Position numbers and translations under genes: made by a program
Assembly (NCBI RefSeq): GCF_013415105.1
Contig: NZ_JACCDF010000013.1
Coordinates: 62,001 to 126,000, forward strand
DNA length: 64,000 bases
Reading direction: 5' to 3'
Source: Vreelandella salicampi
Lineage (GTDB): Bacteria; Pseudomonadota; Gammaproteobacteria; Pseudomonadales; Halomonadaceae
Notes under the pieces: generated by a model
The model's input: the letters and a program-made list of their open reading frames with translations, nothing else
Database searches by the model: none
What the model was told of the DNA's origin: nothing
Shown: in pieces, positions 49,263 to 57,642 of the stretch
How positions within the stretch are numbered: the stretch's first letter is position 1
Layout: each line of letters opens with the position of its first letter

Positions 49263-49943
49263 ATGAAGACCATCAATGCAGTCCGCCACCATGACGCCGA
49301 CGCTGGCCAGGCATGGCTGGAAGTGCCGAAGCCCATCGTGAAAGGCCTGGGGATCGACAATGCTATCTCGCGCAAGTGCTTTGTCGATGCCACCAGCGTC
49401 TACCTCACGGAGCCCGTGGCCTCCCGCCTTGTGCAGCTGGCGCTGGAGGACAAGCAGGTTGAGGTGGTGATCACCGAGCAGCCGGCCTCACAGGAGACCA
49501 TGGTTCAAGAGCTGAGCGGCTATACGCCTGCTCGCCTCGGAGACCAAGTGACCCTACTCGAGGACCGCCTGATCGACCTGCCTCGGATCAACGACCTGGG
49601 GGGCGAGGAGATCCTGAAGATTGCCTCGCAACTGCAAGACCGGGCGCAACGATACTGCAACGTCATGCTGCCTGAACACGAGTGGGTCTCTGACCTGCTG
49701 CAATTCAAGGATGGCCTGAATGAGGTGGTGGCGTTGTGCCAGTGTCCGGCTCACACCTCCACGGTCGGCATGATGACGGAGGTGCGCCATGGCAACAGCG
49801 AGGGGTACGTCTGCACGGCATACCTGACCCGAGCCTTGTCAAAGGCTGGCATGGTGGCCGTTCCCTTGATGAACGCCAAGTTCTGGAGCTGGGAGCAAGC
49901 CGACCAGCTCTCGAGGAAGATCCAGGAGTGGTACTGCTGGTGA
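49263..49943 (+). CDS. uncharacterised protein
   Basis: The 226-residue protein starts MKTINAVRHHDADAGQAWLE and contains a hydrophilic middle and VRHGNSEGYVCTAYLTRALS near the C-terminus. It appears cytoplasmic. No family recognised. The shared leader sets the start. Confidence 0.6.
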   Translation: MKTINAVRHHDADAGQAWLEVPKPIVKGLGIDNAISRKCFVDATSVYLTEPVASRLVQLALEDKQVEVVITEQPASQETMVQELSGYTPARLGDQVTLLEDRLIDLPRINDLGGEEILKIASQLQDRAQRYCNVMLPEHEWVSDLLQFKDGLNEVVALCQCPAHTSTVGMMTEVRHGNSEGYVCTAYLTRALSKAGMVAVPLMNAKFWSWEQADQLSRKIQEWYCW

Positions 49944-50002
49944 GCTGCCGGATCGGCATGATCCACATAGACGAACGGGCCTGTGGCCCTCTGGAGGAAA
50001 GC

Positions 50003-50257
50003 ATGTCCAGCATCACGTTTGTGACGGATCAACGACCCGGTGAGCCTGATCTCCTGTCGGGACATCAGCTCGAGGCGTTGACCATCATGGATCTTGATCG
50101 CAGCAAGGTGCTGCTGCGCGTCCTACCGTCTGGCCCATGGACCCATGAGGCCTTGGTCGAGACGGGGGATGGCATCGCACAGATGCTGCCCCAGGAAGTC
50201 GAGAATGGCGTTGAGGCCTTTCTCGGCTCCCAGTGGGTAGGCAGCACTGAAGTGTGA
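50003..50257 (+). CDS. small uncharacterised protein
   Basis: The 84-residue product begins MSSITFVTDQRPGEPDLLSG. GGAGGAAAGC before the ATG at 50003 decides this start, although the frame is open further upstream into the preceding gene. Likely co-transcribed with the 49263 gene; a terminator follows. Confidence 0.6.
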   Translation: MSSITFVTDQRPGEPDLLSGHQLEALTIMDLDRSKVLLRVLPSGPWTHEALVETGDGIAQMLPQEVENGVEAFLGSQWVGSTEV

Positions 50258-50284
50258 CCTACCGGATCGCTCGATCCTTTCTCA

Positions 50285-50315
50285 AGCCCCTCCTCTTCTG
50301 AGGCTGGGGCTTTTT
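50285..50315. terminator. rho-independent terminator
   Basis: AGCCCC...GGGGCT stem followed by five T, between convergent genes. Confidence 0.75.
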
Positions 50316-50321
50316 CATATC

Positions 50322-50627
50322 TCAGCCGGCCTGCTCACTACCGGCTCGCCAGAGCGCCCAGATCCGCTGGAAGACCTCCCCATAGCCGAGATCATCGGGA
50401 TAGGCGCGATGGCTCGCCACCCACAGGAATACCACGCTGCACGCACTGGCCAGCTCGTCATCCATTCCCCAGAGGGTGGTGAGGTCAAAGCCCCCGTTCT
50501 CCGCGGCGTTGTACCACGCCAACAGGAAGTCGGCGCAGCGCCGGGATTGCCCGGTATCGCTCAAGGCGACGGCGACAAGCCTCTCGAGTGCCTGCGTCGT
50601 GATGTCATCCATCCTCACTGAGGTCAT
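50322..50627 (-). CDS. DUF7673-like plasmid protein
   Basis: The 101-residue protein has ALSDTGQSRRCADFLLAWYN followed by AAENGGFDLTTLWGMDDELA and AYPDDLGYG, matching DUF7673, a small family common on plasmids and mobile elements, function unknown. GAGAGGGGG lies before the ATG at 50627. Confidence 0.7.
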   Translation of the reverse strand: MTSVRMDDITTQALERLVAVALSDTGQSRRCADFLLAWYNAAENGGFDLTTLWGMDDELASACSVVFLWVASHRAYPDDLGYGEVFQRIWALWRAGSEQAG

Positions 50628-50767
50628 GCCTGTCCCCCTCTCCGGTTGGTGGTGCTGGCGCCAGCCAAGCACGGTGCTTGCAAAGCCTCGCCCGCAGCAC
50701 CATAGAGAATAGTGTCCGAAGGCGCGGTATGGCCACGGGCGATCGCAACCACGAAAGGAGCCACAGG

Positions 50768-51100
50768 ATGAGCATTGATGCGCTGGCGCGGGCCGTGACG
50801 GCTCTCGACAACCATGAGATATACAACCCCGACGACGAACTGAACCTCCTCGACAGCGAGTTCGTGAGCGTCACCGATGAAGCCACTGGCGACCTGCTCG
50901 AGCAGATCGAGCAGCTGGGCGGCGAGGTGCTGTTCGGCCCGGATGGTGGCCCCAACCGGAGGGCTATCACGGCGCTGCGCAAGCGGGGCCTCGAGGTGTC
51001 GGAAGCCGGCTCACCCTACCCGGACAACCCCTATGAGACGTGTGTGGTGATCAAGATCCGGGAGGGCGAGATCCCGCTCACCAGCGAGCAGCTGGGGTGA
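50768..51100 (+). CDS. uncharacterised protein
   Basis: The 110-residue acidic product (MSIDALARAVTALDNHEIYN...) has no recognised family. AAAGGAG lies before the ATG. It ends just before the retron-like module. Confidence 0.6.
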   Translation: MSIDALARAVTALDNHEIYNPDDELNLLDSEFVSVTDEATGDLLEQIEQLGGEVLFGPDGGPNRRAITALRKRGLEVSEAGSPYPDNPYETCVVIKIREGEIPLTSEQLG

Positions 51101-51617
51101 CCGGCCGACCACCCCTAGTATCATATTTGAATCAAAGACTTACATGACAATGTAGGAAGGTCTGGAAACGGCATCCTAAGCTACCGGACCTCCTCCTGCC
51201 GGGCTTACTGCTTGGATAAGCGCAACCCTCGGCCATGAGAATGTTGAAAGCCCACTCTGGAGTTTTAGTACCCAGACTGCTCAGGAATTGACTGGCAGTA
51301 AAATATCAGTTACTGTGTCCCGTAGGCTGGGTGTACCACCCAGGTGCTCTTTAAACGTGTTGATATACCTCGATTGAGCTTGCAAGCGGGCCAACCTAGT
51401 TGGTCAACCCAGGGAGTAGTTCACCCAGGGTTCACTTGCCGCACAACGGTCCTGCTGCCCGGTGATCCAGTGACCAGGCGATCAGCAGTATTGTACGGCG
51501 GGAAGCTCCTCTGACAAGGAGCTGAACGGTGGTTTGCTGGAGCATCTACGCGTTCCTTATCGGCTCAATTGCTTGACGGCGGGGCAATTCCGCCCGATGA
51601 GATACGAGGTATTCCAA
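51101..51617 (+). ncRNA. candidate retron non-coding RNA (msr-msd) region
   Basis: No gene occupies these 517 bp upstream of the reverse-transcriptase operon, but several strong hairpins do: AAGC/CCGG...CCGG/GCTT at 51178-51206, GGGTGTACCACCC near 51328-51340, CCAAC-cta-GTTGG near 51393-51405, a long msd-like stem (CCG.ACAA...CTGCTG...CAGCAG...TTGT.CGG) across about 51440-51500, and AGCTCCT...AGGAGCT at 51503-51522. Retrons carry their template RNA directly upstream of the RT operon. The exact ends and priming guanosine cannot be set by eye. Confidence 0.5.
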
Positions 51618-51865
51618 ATGGATACTGCACGTTTAATCATGACTGTTGACCTGCTGAAGCAGGTGCGGTCGGGAATGCACGACGACGTAGATGCTCGCGT
51701 TACTGATAGACTGGATGAGGCAATTACGATTCTGGAGGAAACTCTGATAACCGATCCAAAGCCAGCAAGGGCGGGTGCCGCTCTAGCCAAGCTAGGTGAA
51801 GCGTTGAAGTATCTTCCAGTGATCAAGGCGCTCTTTGAGGACTTGATGTGACACAGCAAACCACC
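51528..51865. repeat. 12-bp perfect inverted repeat flanking a small gene
   Basis: GGTGGTTTGCTG at 51528-51539 and CAGCAAACCACC at 51854-51865 enclose the 77-residue gene. It could bring the two ends of the RNA together or mark a mobile cassette. Confidence 0.65.
51618..51851 (+). CDS. small helical protein of the retron-like module
   Basis: The 77-residue product (MDTARLIMTVDLLKQVRSGM...) is predicted all-helical with LGEALKYLPVIKALFEDLM at the end. CGAGGTATT precedes the ATG, and the same box occurs before the next gene, supporting translation. Enclosed by the 12-bp inverted repeat. It may be a toxin or accessory component; no family recognised. Confidence 0.5.
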   Translation: MDTARLIMTVDLLKQVRSGMHDDVDARVTDRLDEAITILEETLITDPKPARAGAALAKLGEALKYLPVIKALFEDLM

Positions 51866-51903
51866 ACTTTAACTCACCTTTAGTCTCTGCGAGGTATTTG
51901 CCC

Positions 51904-52218
51904 ATGTCTTCTAATTTTGACACTAGTGGCTTAGACAAACTGAAAAAGAATATGGAAGAGTTTCAATCCAATAGCCAGGTGAAATTGGTAGACATGCTTT
52001 CACCAGCATTCATGGCTCAGTGCTCTACCTATTCCAGTTTTGAAGATATGCTTGACGCTAGCGGGTTTAAAGTAGAGTCGGCAGAGGATTTTGCGGCCAT
52101 CCCTGACGAGGAATGGGATGCATTTGTTTCAAAAAATACTTCTTACTCTTCTTGGGAAGAAATGCAAAAAGGCGCCGCAAAGGATTATACAAAAAGACAA
52201 CTCACCAAGGGTTTATAA
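51904..52218 (+). CDS. small acidic protein of the retron-like module
   Basis: The 104-residue product contains two similar segments, YSSFEDMLDASGF and YSSWEEMQKGAAK, suggesting an internal repeat, and is acidic apart from a basic end. CGAGGTATTTGCCC precedes the ATG. Candidate effector or RNA/protein partner; no family recognised. Confidence 0.55.
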   Translation: MSSNFDTSGLDKLKKNMEEFQSNSQVKLVDMLSPAFMAQCSTYSSFEDMLDASGFKVESAEDFAAIPDEEWDAFVSKNTSYSSWEEMQKGAAKDYTKRQLTKGL

Positions 52219-52292
52219 CCTCCCGAATTCACTTGGTATTTCGCTCATCTAATCTGCATATCCAATCCAGGCGATACTACTGGTCTCACTAA

Positions 52293-52580
52293 ATGAACGT
52301 TGGTTACGCGATCAAACTATGCCGCCAGCAGCGTAAGCTAACTCAAGGGGAGTTAGCTAAGCGGGCTGGGGTGTCAATTTCCTATCTCTCGTTGCTTGAG
52401 CGGGGGGAGCGATCAGATCCTGGCCTATCCGCCTTGGAGAAAATAGCTAAAGGCCTGAATGTACCCATGACTCTGTTGCTCTTCCTTGCTGCCGATGAAG
52501 ATGAGTTGAGTGGGTTTACTCCAGATCTGAAGGAAAAGCTCTCTGCGGCTGCTCTGAACCTGATGAGGGAGTCCGCGTGA
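52293..52580 (+). CDS. XRE-family helix-turn-helix regulator
   Basis: The 95-residue protein has the Cro/C1 HTH: LCRQQRKLTQGELAKRAGVS followed by ISYLSLLERGERSDPGLSAL. It overlaps the reverse transcriptase start by 4 bp, so it is part of the same operon and may regulate it or act as the DNA-sensing partner. Confidence 0.88.
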   Translation: MNVGYAIKLCRQQRKLTQGELAKRAGVSISYLSLLERGERSDPGLSALEKIAKGLNVPMTLLLFLAADEDELSGFTPDLKEKLSAAALNLMRESA

Positions 52581-53533
52581 GATCCATCTGCAAGCTAACT
52601 CCGACATACCCTCACAATGCCATCATTGACCCTCAACACCTCGCCCTTCTGCTGAATACACCGCTGGAGAGTCTGAAAGCAACTGCAAAGATTGCTTCCG
52701 GCTCGTATCGTCCTGTCCCTCAAACGAAGAGAGATGGCAGTCCTCGGATGACCTATGATGCTTATCCAGAACTGAAGCGAATACAGCACCAGATCGTCAA
52801 AAAAATTCTACGCAAGGTGCGTTTTCCGCGATACTTGCAAGGAGGAATTCGAGACACTGAGTTCCCCCGCGACCATGTATCAAACGCGGCGCTCCATACG
52901 GGGGCCTCGATCTTGGTGTTAGATGATATTGCGGACTTTTATCCTTCTCTCGAAAGCCAGTTGGTGTTCACGATCTGGCTCAGGTTCTTTGGTTTTTCTC
53001 CAGATGTTTCGGAATTACTTACGAAGTTGACGACACGCCACTGCGTCGTGCCGCAGGGGGCAAGGACGAGTAGTTATCTGGCCAACCTGGCATTCTGGGA
53101 CAAGGAAGCAAAGCTGGTTGAGGACCTCGGAAACATGGGCCTGACATACTCCCGGTTCGTTGATGATGTGAGTTATTCGTCCCACCACCAAGTTTCAAAC
53201 AGCACTATCGGCGAGGCCAGGGCAAAGGTGTACAGGATGCTGGCATCAAAGGGCTGTCGCCCTAAACGCTCCAAGAGTCAAGTCTGCCGAAAAGGACAAA
53301 AACTTAAAGTTACTGGGCTGGTTGCAGCTGGAAACTATCCAGCAGTTGGAAAGGCCGAACGAAAAAGAATTCGCTCGGCTGTCCATAACCTGGAGAAAGC
53401 TGTCGGCAGAGATGGAATGACTCCAGAAAATCTCAAAGCGTGGAACAGCGCCAAAGGGCGAGTTGGTATGCTATTCCGTTTGGAACACCTTGAGGCACGG
53501 AGTTTGTCTCAGCGTCTGGACACCCTTCTTTAA
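52577..53533 (+). CDS. retron-type reverse transcriptase
   Basis: The 318-residue protein has RT motifs in order: YPELKRIQHQIVKKIL, the retron NAXXH box as SNAALHTGASIL near residue 102, VLDDIADFYPSL, VVPQGARTSSYLANL, the catalytic YSRFVDDVSYS near residue 192 (FVDD in place of YADD), and the retron VTG motif in LKVTGLVAAGN near residue 244. It starts with GTG at 52577. No maturase or endonuclease domain is present, which argues against a group II intron. Effector genes would be those upstream. Confidence 0.85.
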   Translation: MRSICKLTPTYPHNAIIDPQHLALLLNTPLESLKATAKIASGSYRPVPQTKRDGSPRMTYDAYPELKRIQHQIVKKILRKVRFPRYLQGGIRDTEFPRDHVSNAALHTGASILVLDDIADFYPSLESQLVFTIWLRFFGFSPDVSELLTKLTTRHCVVPQGARTSSYLANLAFWDKEAKLVEDLGNMGLTYSRFVDDVSYSSHHQVSNSTIGEARAKVYRMLASKGCRPKRSKSQVCRKGQKLKVTGLVAAGNYPAVGKAERKRIRSAVHNLEKAVGRDGMTPENLKAWNSAKGRVGMLFRLEHLEARSLSQRLDTLL

Positions 53534-53840
53534 GCCTATAGGTTAGGAAAAGAATGCACGATTAATGACATCAGCTCCTCAGCGCGTCAAACGCGCCTCT
53601 TTACGGTGTCTCTCGGTTGATTATTCCTGGATGTACACTAGATCCAGCCCAAGATTTCCAATTCAGTGCTGAGTCAACATAAGTTCCAGTTTACGATCGC
53701 ATGAAGACTGCAATATGCCAGTCTTGCGTATCAATTCCACTGGTTCCGGTTTTTCTGGCATCCTCCATTATGGAGGTGGACGGCCTGTATAGGCGTGAGC
53801 ATTCAGCTTCTCAGGGCACTGTTAGGCACGTGCCTCGCCC
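53534..53840. other. intergenic stretch downstream of the retron-like operon
   Basis: No gene supported. Two perfect hairpins occur, AAGACTG-caatatgc-CAGTCTT (53704-53725) and CCTCCAT-t-ATGGAGG (53763-53777), which may end the RT transcript, though neither has a long T tract. Confidence 0.45.
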
Positions 53841-54713
53841 CTATGGGTTTGCCTGGCTTTTCAGTAGAGCGCTGACATCGAACCAGTCGTGCTCGCGCAG
53901 CACCGCCGCGGCGCCAGCGGCTTTCCGGTTATCCCGGGGCAGCAGCAGCAGGCGATATGTCCCGTCCCAAGGCGGCGGTGCTGGGCACGTTGCGTGCGGA
54001 ACCCCTGCCGCGGCCATGCGGTGCGTGAAGGCCTCGAGCATTGCCTGGTCCTCGGGCTCGCAGAACATGTCGTAGGCGTTGAGGATGTCCTGGGCGGCCT
54101 CGTGATTGATGCTGTACCTGGCCAGGGGGGCATTGATGCAGAACCTCGGGGCGTAGAAGCCAGCGAGATAACGGGCAGCGGCAAAATGGTGGGCGCCGCC
54201 CTGGTTGAGCAGGTGATAGCCGCGGTCGTGCCAGCTGAAGCTCTCCAGTGTCTCTCCCGCGCCAGGGGCTGCATTGAACCTCAGCTCGTGCCAGCCGAGC
54301 AGTTTCTCTATCCAGGCAGGGTCACTGTTGATGAGACCGCAGCATTCGCTGAGCGCGTAGGCGTCGAGGGTGGCCGAGGTGGTGAGACCGCCCTTACCGG
54401 ATTCCAGGCTGGTGATCTCTCGTATCGAGCAGCTGAAGGCGTCGTGATATACCGTCGTGATGAGGCGGGAGGCTGGCGCGAGCGTAGCGCGGCGGCAGAG
54501 CATCCCTCGAGGACCGGGCTCCCAGTGTGCAATATCCCCACCGAAGCAGGGCGGCCAGTCTTGCCACCGGATGATCCCTTGGCCGCTGGCGCTTTCGGCC
54601 GGGAACGCTACTTGGCGGGCTTGTTCGTGAAACGCTTGAGCGTATTTCCAGGCTGCGGTGTCGACCCATCGGGCTTTGTGCAGCCAGCGGCCGAATGGCA
54701 GGGTCGCCGGCAT
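53841..54713 (-). CDS. DUF6685-like protein
   Basis: The 290-residue protein contains LLNQGGAHHFAAARYLAGFY and ARYSINHEAAQDILNAYDMF, the pattern of the DUF6685 family found in Pseudomonas and on plasmids, function unknown. GGAGAG lies before the ATG at 54713. An imperfect iteron lies inside the gene at 54525-54542, in the segment encoding FGGDIAHW. Confidence 0.65.
   Translation of the reverse strand: MPATLPFGRWLHKARWVDTAAWKYAQAFHEQARQVAFPAESASGQGIIRWQDWPPCFGGDIAHWEPGPRGMLCRRATLAPASRLITTVYHDAFSCSIREITSLESGKGGLTTSATLDAYALSECCGLINSDPAWIEKLLGWHELRFNAAPGAGETLESFSWHDRGYHLLNQGGAHHFAAARYLAGFYAPRFCINAPLARYSINHEAAQDILNAYDMFCEPEDQAMLEAFTHRMAAAGVPHATCPAPPPWDGTYRLLLLPRDNRKAAGAAAVLREHDWFDVSALLKSQANP
54525..54542 (-). 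repeat. single iteron-like copy inside the DUF6685-like gene
   Basis: Minus-strand GGTGGGGATATTGCACAC matches the iteron at 15 of 18 positions. It lies outside any array. Confidence 0.5.
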
Positions 54714-54804
54714 GTACTGCTCTCTCCTGACTGTCCTGGGTAGCGTCAGCCACGGACCTATCCATGGGGCAACCCGATATGAATCATTGGAGCCCCAGGT
54801 AACC

Positions 54805-55317
54805 ATGCCTCAGACCCACTCGACGTTGACGCGCCGCAGCTCGCCATCGATGACCACTGGTATCGGCATCACCGCCCTATTCTTGACTGGGATCGCGATG
54901 ATGGCCCTGGTGGTAGAGCGCCAAGTCATGCAGGAGGTCGTGGGCCAGTTGGCAACCCAGGATGGGCGCCATGAGCTGGCGCTTGAGGTAGCACGCACCT
55001 CGCGCCAGCGGCGCCAGGGACTGATGGAACGCCCTTCGCTTCCCGCCAACACGGGGATGCTCTTCACCTACGACGAACAGCAGCCGGCGCAGAGTCGCTT
55101 CTGGATGTTCAAGACCCGTTTCCCCATCGACATCGCCTTTCTCGACAAGCGCGGGAGGGTGCTGTCGATGGAGACGATGCCGCCCTGCACCCGCCAGCGT
55201 GAGGATTGTCCTCGGTATCCGGCCGGCGTGCCTTTCTGGATGGCCCTGGAGCTGAATGCTGGCGCCTTCGACGCCATGGGGGTGGAGGTCGGCGACCGGC
55301 TGGAGGTCGACCTCTAG
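54805..55317 (+). CDS. DUF192-family protein with N-terminal membrane anchor
   Basis: The 170-residue protein has one membrane segment (ITALFLTGIAMMALVV) and a DUF192 domain: LMERPSLPANTGMLFTYDEQ, FWMFKTRFPIDIAFLD and ELNAGAFDAMGVEVGDRL. DUF192 proteins form small beta-barrels of unknown activity. Exported or periplasm-facing. Confidence 0.8.
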   Translation: MPQTHSTLTRRSSPSMTTGIGITALFLTGIAMMALVVERQVMQEVVGQLATQDGRHELALEVARTSRQRRQGLMERPSLPANTGMLFTYDEQQPAQSRFWMFKTRFPIDIAFLDKRGRVLSMETMPPCTRQREDCPRYPAGVPFWMALELNAGAFDAMGVEVGDRLEVDL

Positions 55318-55320
55318 CCC

Positions 55321-55385
55321 GTCAGGCCTGCCCCTACCTCCTCTCGAGACCTGTCATCCGGCAGGAATGAGAGAGGAGATGGATC
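55321..55385 (+). promoter_or_regulatory. GTCA-N7-CCCTAYC leader, copy 14
   Basis: GTCA at 55321, CCCTACC at 55332, hairpin CCTGT-catcc-GGCAGG, then GAATGAGAGAGGAGATGGATC. Confidence 0.87.
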
Positions 55386-56279
55386 ATGAGCACGTCTGTA
55401 ATTTCGCACCCGACCCGTGGCAAGTGGGGCAAGTCGAGCTGGCGCGGTAACTGTTCGGGGCATGTCTACAAGGACATTTTCGAGCAGCTTCGCCCGGAGA
55501 CCTTCTGCGACCCCATGGTGGGCAGTGGCACCTCAGTGGAGGTGGCCTCAGAGATGGGGATCGAGGCCTTTGGCCTGGATCTTCACTCGGGTTTCAACAT
55601 CCTGCGGCACTCCATCCTGGATGCCACCGGGAAGCCGGTGGATCTCTGCCTGTCGCACCCGCCCTATCACGACATGATCGTGTACAGCGGGAACGTCTAT
55701 CCCGGCGAGCACCCGGATGACCTGTCGCGCTGCGCTGATCCTGAGGAGTTCATGGACAAGCTCCAGCAGGCTCTGCTGAACCAGCGCGAGGCCGTGAACC
55801 ATGGTGGCTTCTACGGGACGATCATTGGCGACCTGAGGCGGAATGGCCATTACTGGTCCTTCCAGGCTGATGCGATCGCCAGGATGCCTGCGGACGAGCT
55901 GAGGGCCGTGCTGATCAAGGCACAGCACAACGTCCAGAGTGCGTCACGGCAGTATGCGGGCATGCGGCTGCCCAGGGTGGCTCACGAGTACATCCTGCTG
56001 TGGCAGCGTCCTGATCGCAGCGTGGCACTGCTATCGACGCTCTCCAGCATCGCTCACAGCCAGCAGCGTCGGCTGCGAGGGTCATGGAAGGCCGTGGTAC
56101 GCCAGGCGCTGGTGTCGCTGGGAGGTGAAGCTCCGCTGTCGCGCCTGTACGAGGCGGTAGCGGAGAATGCGCCGGACAAGCTGGCGGGTCGTCAGCATTG
56201 GCGCGAGAAGGTTCGCCAGACGCTCTACGTCAATGACTGGTTTGCGCCGGTCGAGCGAGGTGTGTGGCGAGTCGCTTGA
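55386..56279 (+). CDS. orphan amino-DNA methyltransferase
   Basis: The 297-residue protein has the SAM motif CDPMVGSGTSVEVASEMG near residue 39 and the catalytic SHPPYHD near residue 94 (HPPY in place of DPPY/SPPY), so motif order is SAM then catalytic. The C-terminus is a winged-helix-like region (APLSRLYEAVAENAPDKLAG). No restriction enzyme is adjacent. Leader-controlled, so it may modify the plasmid early after entry. Confidence 0.82.
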   Translation: MSTSVISHPTRGKWGKSSWRGNCSGHVYKDIFEQLRPETFCDPMVGSGTSVEVASEMGIEAFGLDLHSGFNILRHSILDATGKPVDLCLSHPPYHDMIVYSGNVYPGEHPDDLSRCADPEEFMDKLQQALLNQREAVNHGGFYGTIIGDLRRNGHYWSFQADAIARMPADELRAVLIKAQHNVQSASRQYAGMRLPRVAHEYILLWQRPDRSVALLSTLSSIAHSQQRRLRGSWKAVVRQALVSLGGEAPLSRLYEAVAENAPDKLAGRQHWREKVRQTLYVNDWFAPVERGVWRVA

Positions 56280-56288
56280 TTGCACTTC

Positions 56289-56317
56289 AGCCCCCATGGC
56301 ATTGCCTGGGGGCTTTT
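56289..56317. terminator. rho-independent terminator
   Basis: AGCCCCC-atggcattgcct-GGGGGCT followed by four T. Confidence 0.8.
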
Positions 56318-56336
56318 CTCTGGGAGGCCTTGGCAA

Positions 56337-56504
56337 CTAGGTTCCAAGGAGAGTTTTCATGGAAAATACCAAGGCCATAAGCCAGACCGGGAGGTATAAC
56401 AGAGCCCGCCCATGTTTTTTCTTCCCGTTTAATATGATAATAGGCAAAGAAATAATGAACACTATGATGACTAGCGGAATTATTTTAGCGGATAGTTCAC
56501 TCAT
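56337..56504 (-). CDS. possible small membrane protein
   Basis: The 55-residue product has hydrophobic segments IIPLVIIVFIISLPIIIL and LLYLPVWLMALVFSM separated by a basic loop. The DNA is AT-richer than its surroundings. The start is uncertain: a GTG at 56519 has a better purine tract upstream. Convergent with the methyltransferase gene. Confidence 0.4.
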   Translation of the reverse strand: MSELSAKIIPLVIIVFIISLPIIILNGKKKHGRALLYLPVWLMALVFSMKTLLGT

Positions 56505-56680
56505 AACTTCAGCGGCCACAATATCCCCCGTTCTGATTCTCCCTCGATGAAATGATTTTATCGAAATAGAAAGGGTGCGCCATGTCTGCACCAGCGATCG
56601 ATCCCGGATGGGGCTGGCGCTACGCACGGCGTAGGGGCTGGTATCCTGAAAACCACGAACCGCCCACGAGGAGCCCGCTG

Positions 56681-56959
56681 ATGGCAGTCGAGGAGAGCAA
56701 TACCGTACCGCTGACAATCACCCTGCCGGCCGATGTCCATGCCGAGCTGGAGTATCTGACGAAGCTCCAGAAGCAGCATGGCGCCGCGATTCCATGGGGA
56801 ACGGTTGAGGAGATGATGCAGGAGGTGGCGGTTGCCATCGCGGATGGCTCACGTCGACCTGGCGCTTGGGAGCGCCAGCTTTTGGACATGATAGGCCTGA
56901 CACCGGAATGTGAAGAAGCCAGACACTATCGCGAGCAGTACGGTGAGCCGGCCGAATGA
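56681..56959 (+). CDS. small protein with possible ribbon-helix-helix start
   Basis: The 92-residue product has a strand-like VPLTITLPADVHAELEYLTK start reminiscent of ribbon-helix-helix regulators, then an alpha-helical tail. GAGGAG before the ATG at 56681 decides the start; the frame is open back to an ATG at 56582 with a weaker ribosome site. Located 17 bp before the SRAP gene. Confidence 0.55.
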   Translation: MAVEESNTVPLTITLPADVHAELEYLTKLQKQHGAAIPWGTVEEMMQEVAVAIADGSRRPGAWERQLLDMIGLTPECEEARHYREQYGEPAE

Positions 56960-56976
56960 TCGAGTGAACAGCAGCC

Positions 56977-57642
56977 ATGTGTGGACGCTTCGCCCTCTAC
57001 GATGACCCTCGCCAGGTGGCCGAGAGCTTCGGCTTCCCCCTGGCGTCCGGTGCAACATTCCCACCGGCCCGGTACAACATCCCCCCGGGCGGCCCCATCG
57101 TGGCGATCGCTGCCACGGAGGGCGACCCTGAAGTGACCACCCTCCAGTGGTCCTTCAAGCCCAGGTGGGCGCCAGAGGATGCGCCACGCACGCATGTAGC
57201 CAGGGCCGAGAGCCTGGCCTCGAGCCGGTTCTGGAAAGGCGCTTTCGCTCGCCACCGCTGCCTCGTGCCAGTGAACGGCTGGTTCGAGTGGCGGCACGAG
57301 GGAGAGCGCAAGCTCCCCTTCTACTTCCACGGGGCCTCGAGTGGCATGCTGCTTCTGGCGGGCGTCTTCACCAAGCGAGCTGATGGCGAGCTGGGGTGCG
57401 CGATCGTGACTCAGCCGGCTCAGGGCGTGGCGAAGCAGATTCATAGCCGCATGCCGGTCGTCGTGGCTGCTGGCGCTGATGCCTGGCTCGACCCCGAGGT
57501 GCAGGATCGCGACACGCTGAAACAGCAGCTCAAGCCTCTCCACCCGTCGCAGCTGGCGACCTATGAGGTCGGCCAGGAGGTCAATGATGCAACGGCCGAT
57601 GGCCAGCACCTCCTGGCGCCGGCTGAGGGATGCGCGGGGTAG
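56977..57642 (+). CDS. SRAP (HMCES/YedK-like) abasic-site protein
   Basis: The 221-residue protein starts MCGRFALYDD, where Cys2 is the residue that crosslinks to abasic sites in ssDNA, and contains ARYNIPPGGPIVAI, FWKGAFARHRCLVPVNGWFEW and RMPVVV with the conserved catalytic set. SRAP shields single-stranded DNA damage, suitable for transferring strands. A perfect iteron copy on the opposite strand lies at 57048-57065 within the codons for SGATFPP. Confidence 0.9.
   Translation: MCGRFALYDDPRQVAESFGFPLASGATFPPARYNIPPGGPIVAIAATEGDPEVTTLQWSFKPRWAPEDAPRTHVARAESLASSRFWKGAFARHRCLVPVNGWFEWRHEGERKLPFYFHGASSGMLLLAGVFTKRADGELGCAIVTQPAQGVAKQIHSRMPVVVAAGADAWLDPEVQDRDTLKQQLKPLHPSQLATYEVGQEVNDATADGQHLLAPAEGCAG
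57048..57065 (-). repeat. single perfect iteron inside the SRAP gene
   Basis: Minus-strand GGTGGGAATGTTGCACCG is a full 18-bp match to the iteron consensus family, 14 kb from the arrays. Confidence 0.7.

Noticed and set aside
52577..53533. Group II intron or diversity-generating retroelement
   Set aside because: No maturase, endonuclease or variable-repeat pair was seen, the protein is short, and the NAXXH and VTG motifs are those of retron enzymes.
53889..54743. Plus-strand 284-codon open frame
   Set aside because: It is the antisense shadow of the DUF6685-like gene, which has family-like motifs and a good ribosome site.
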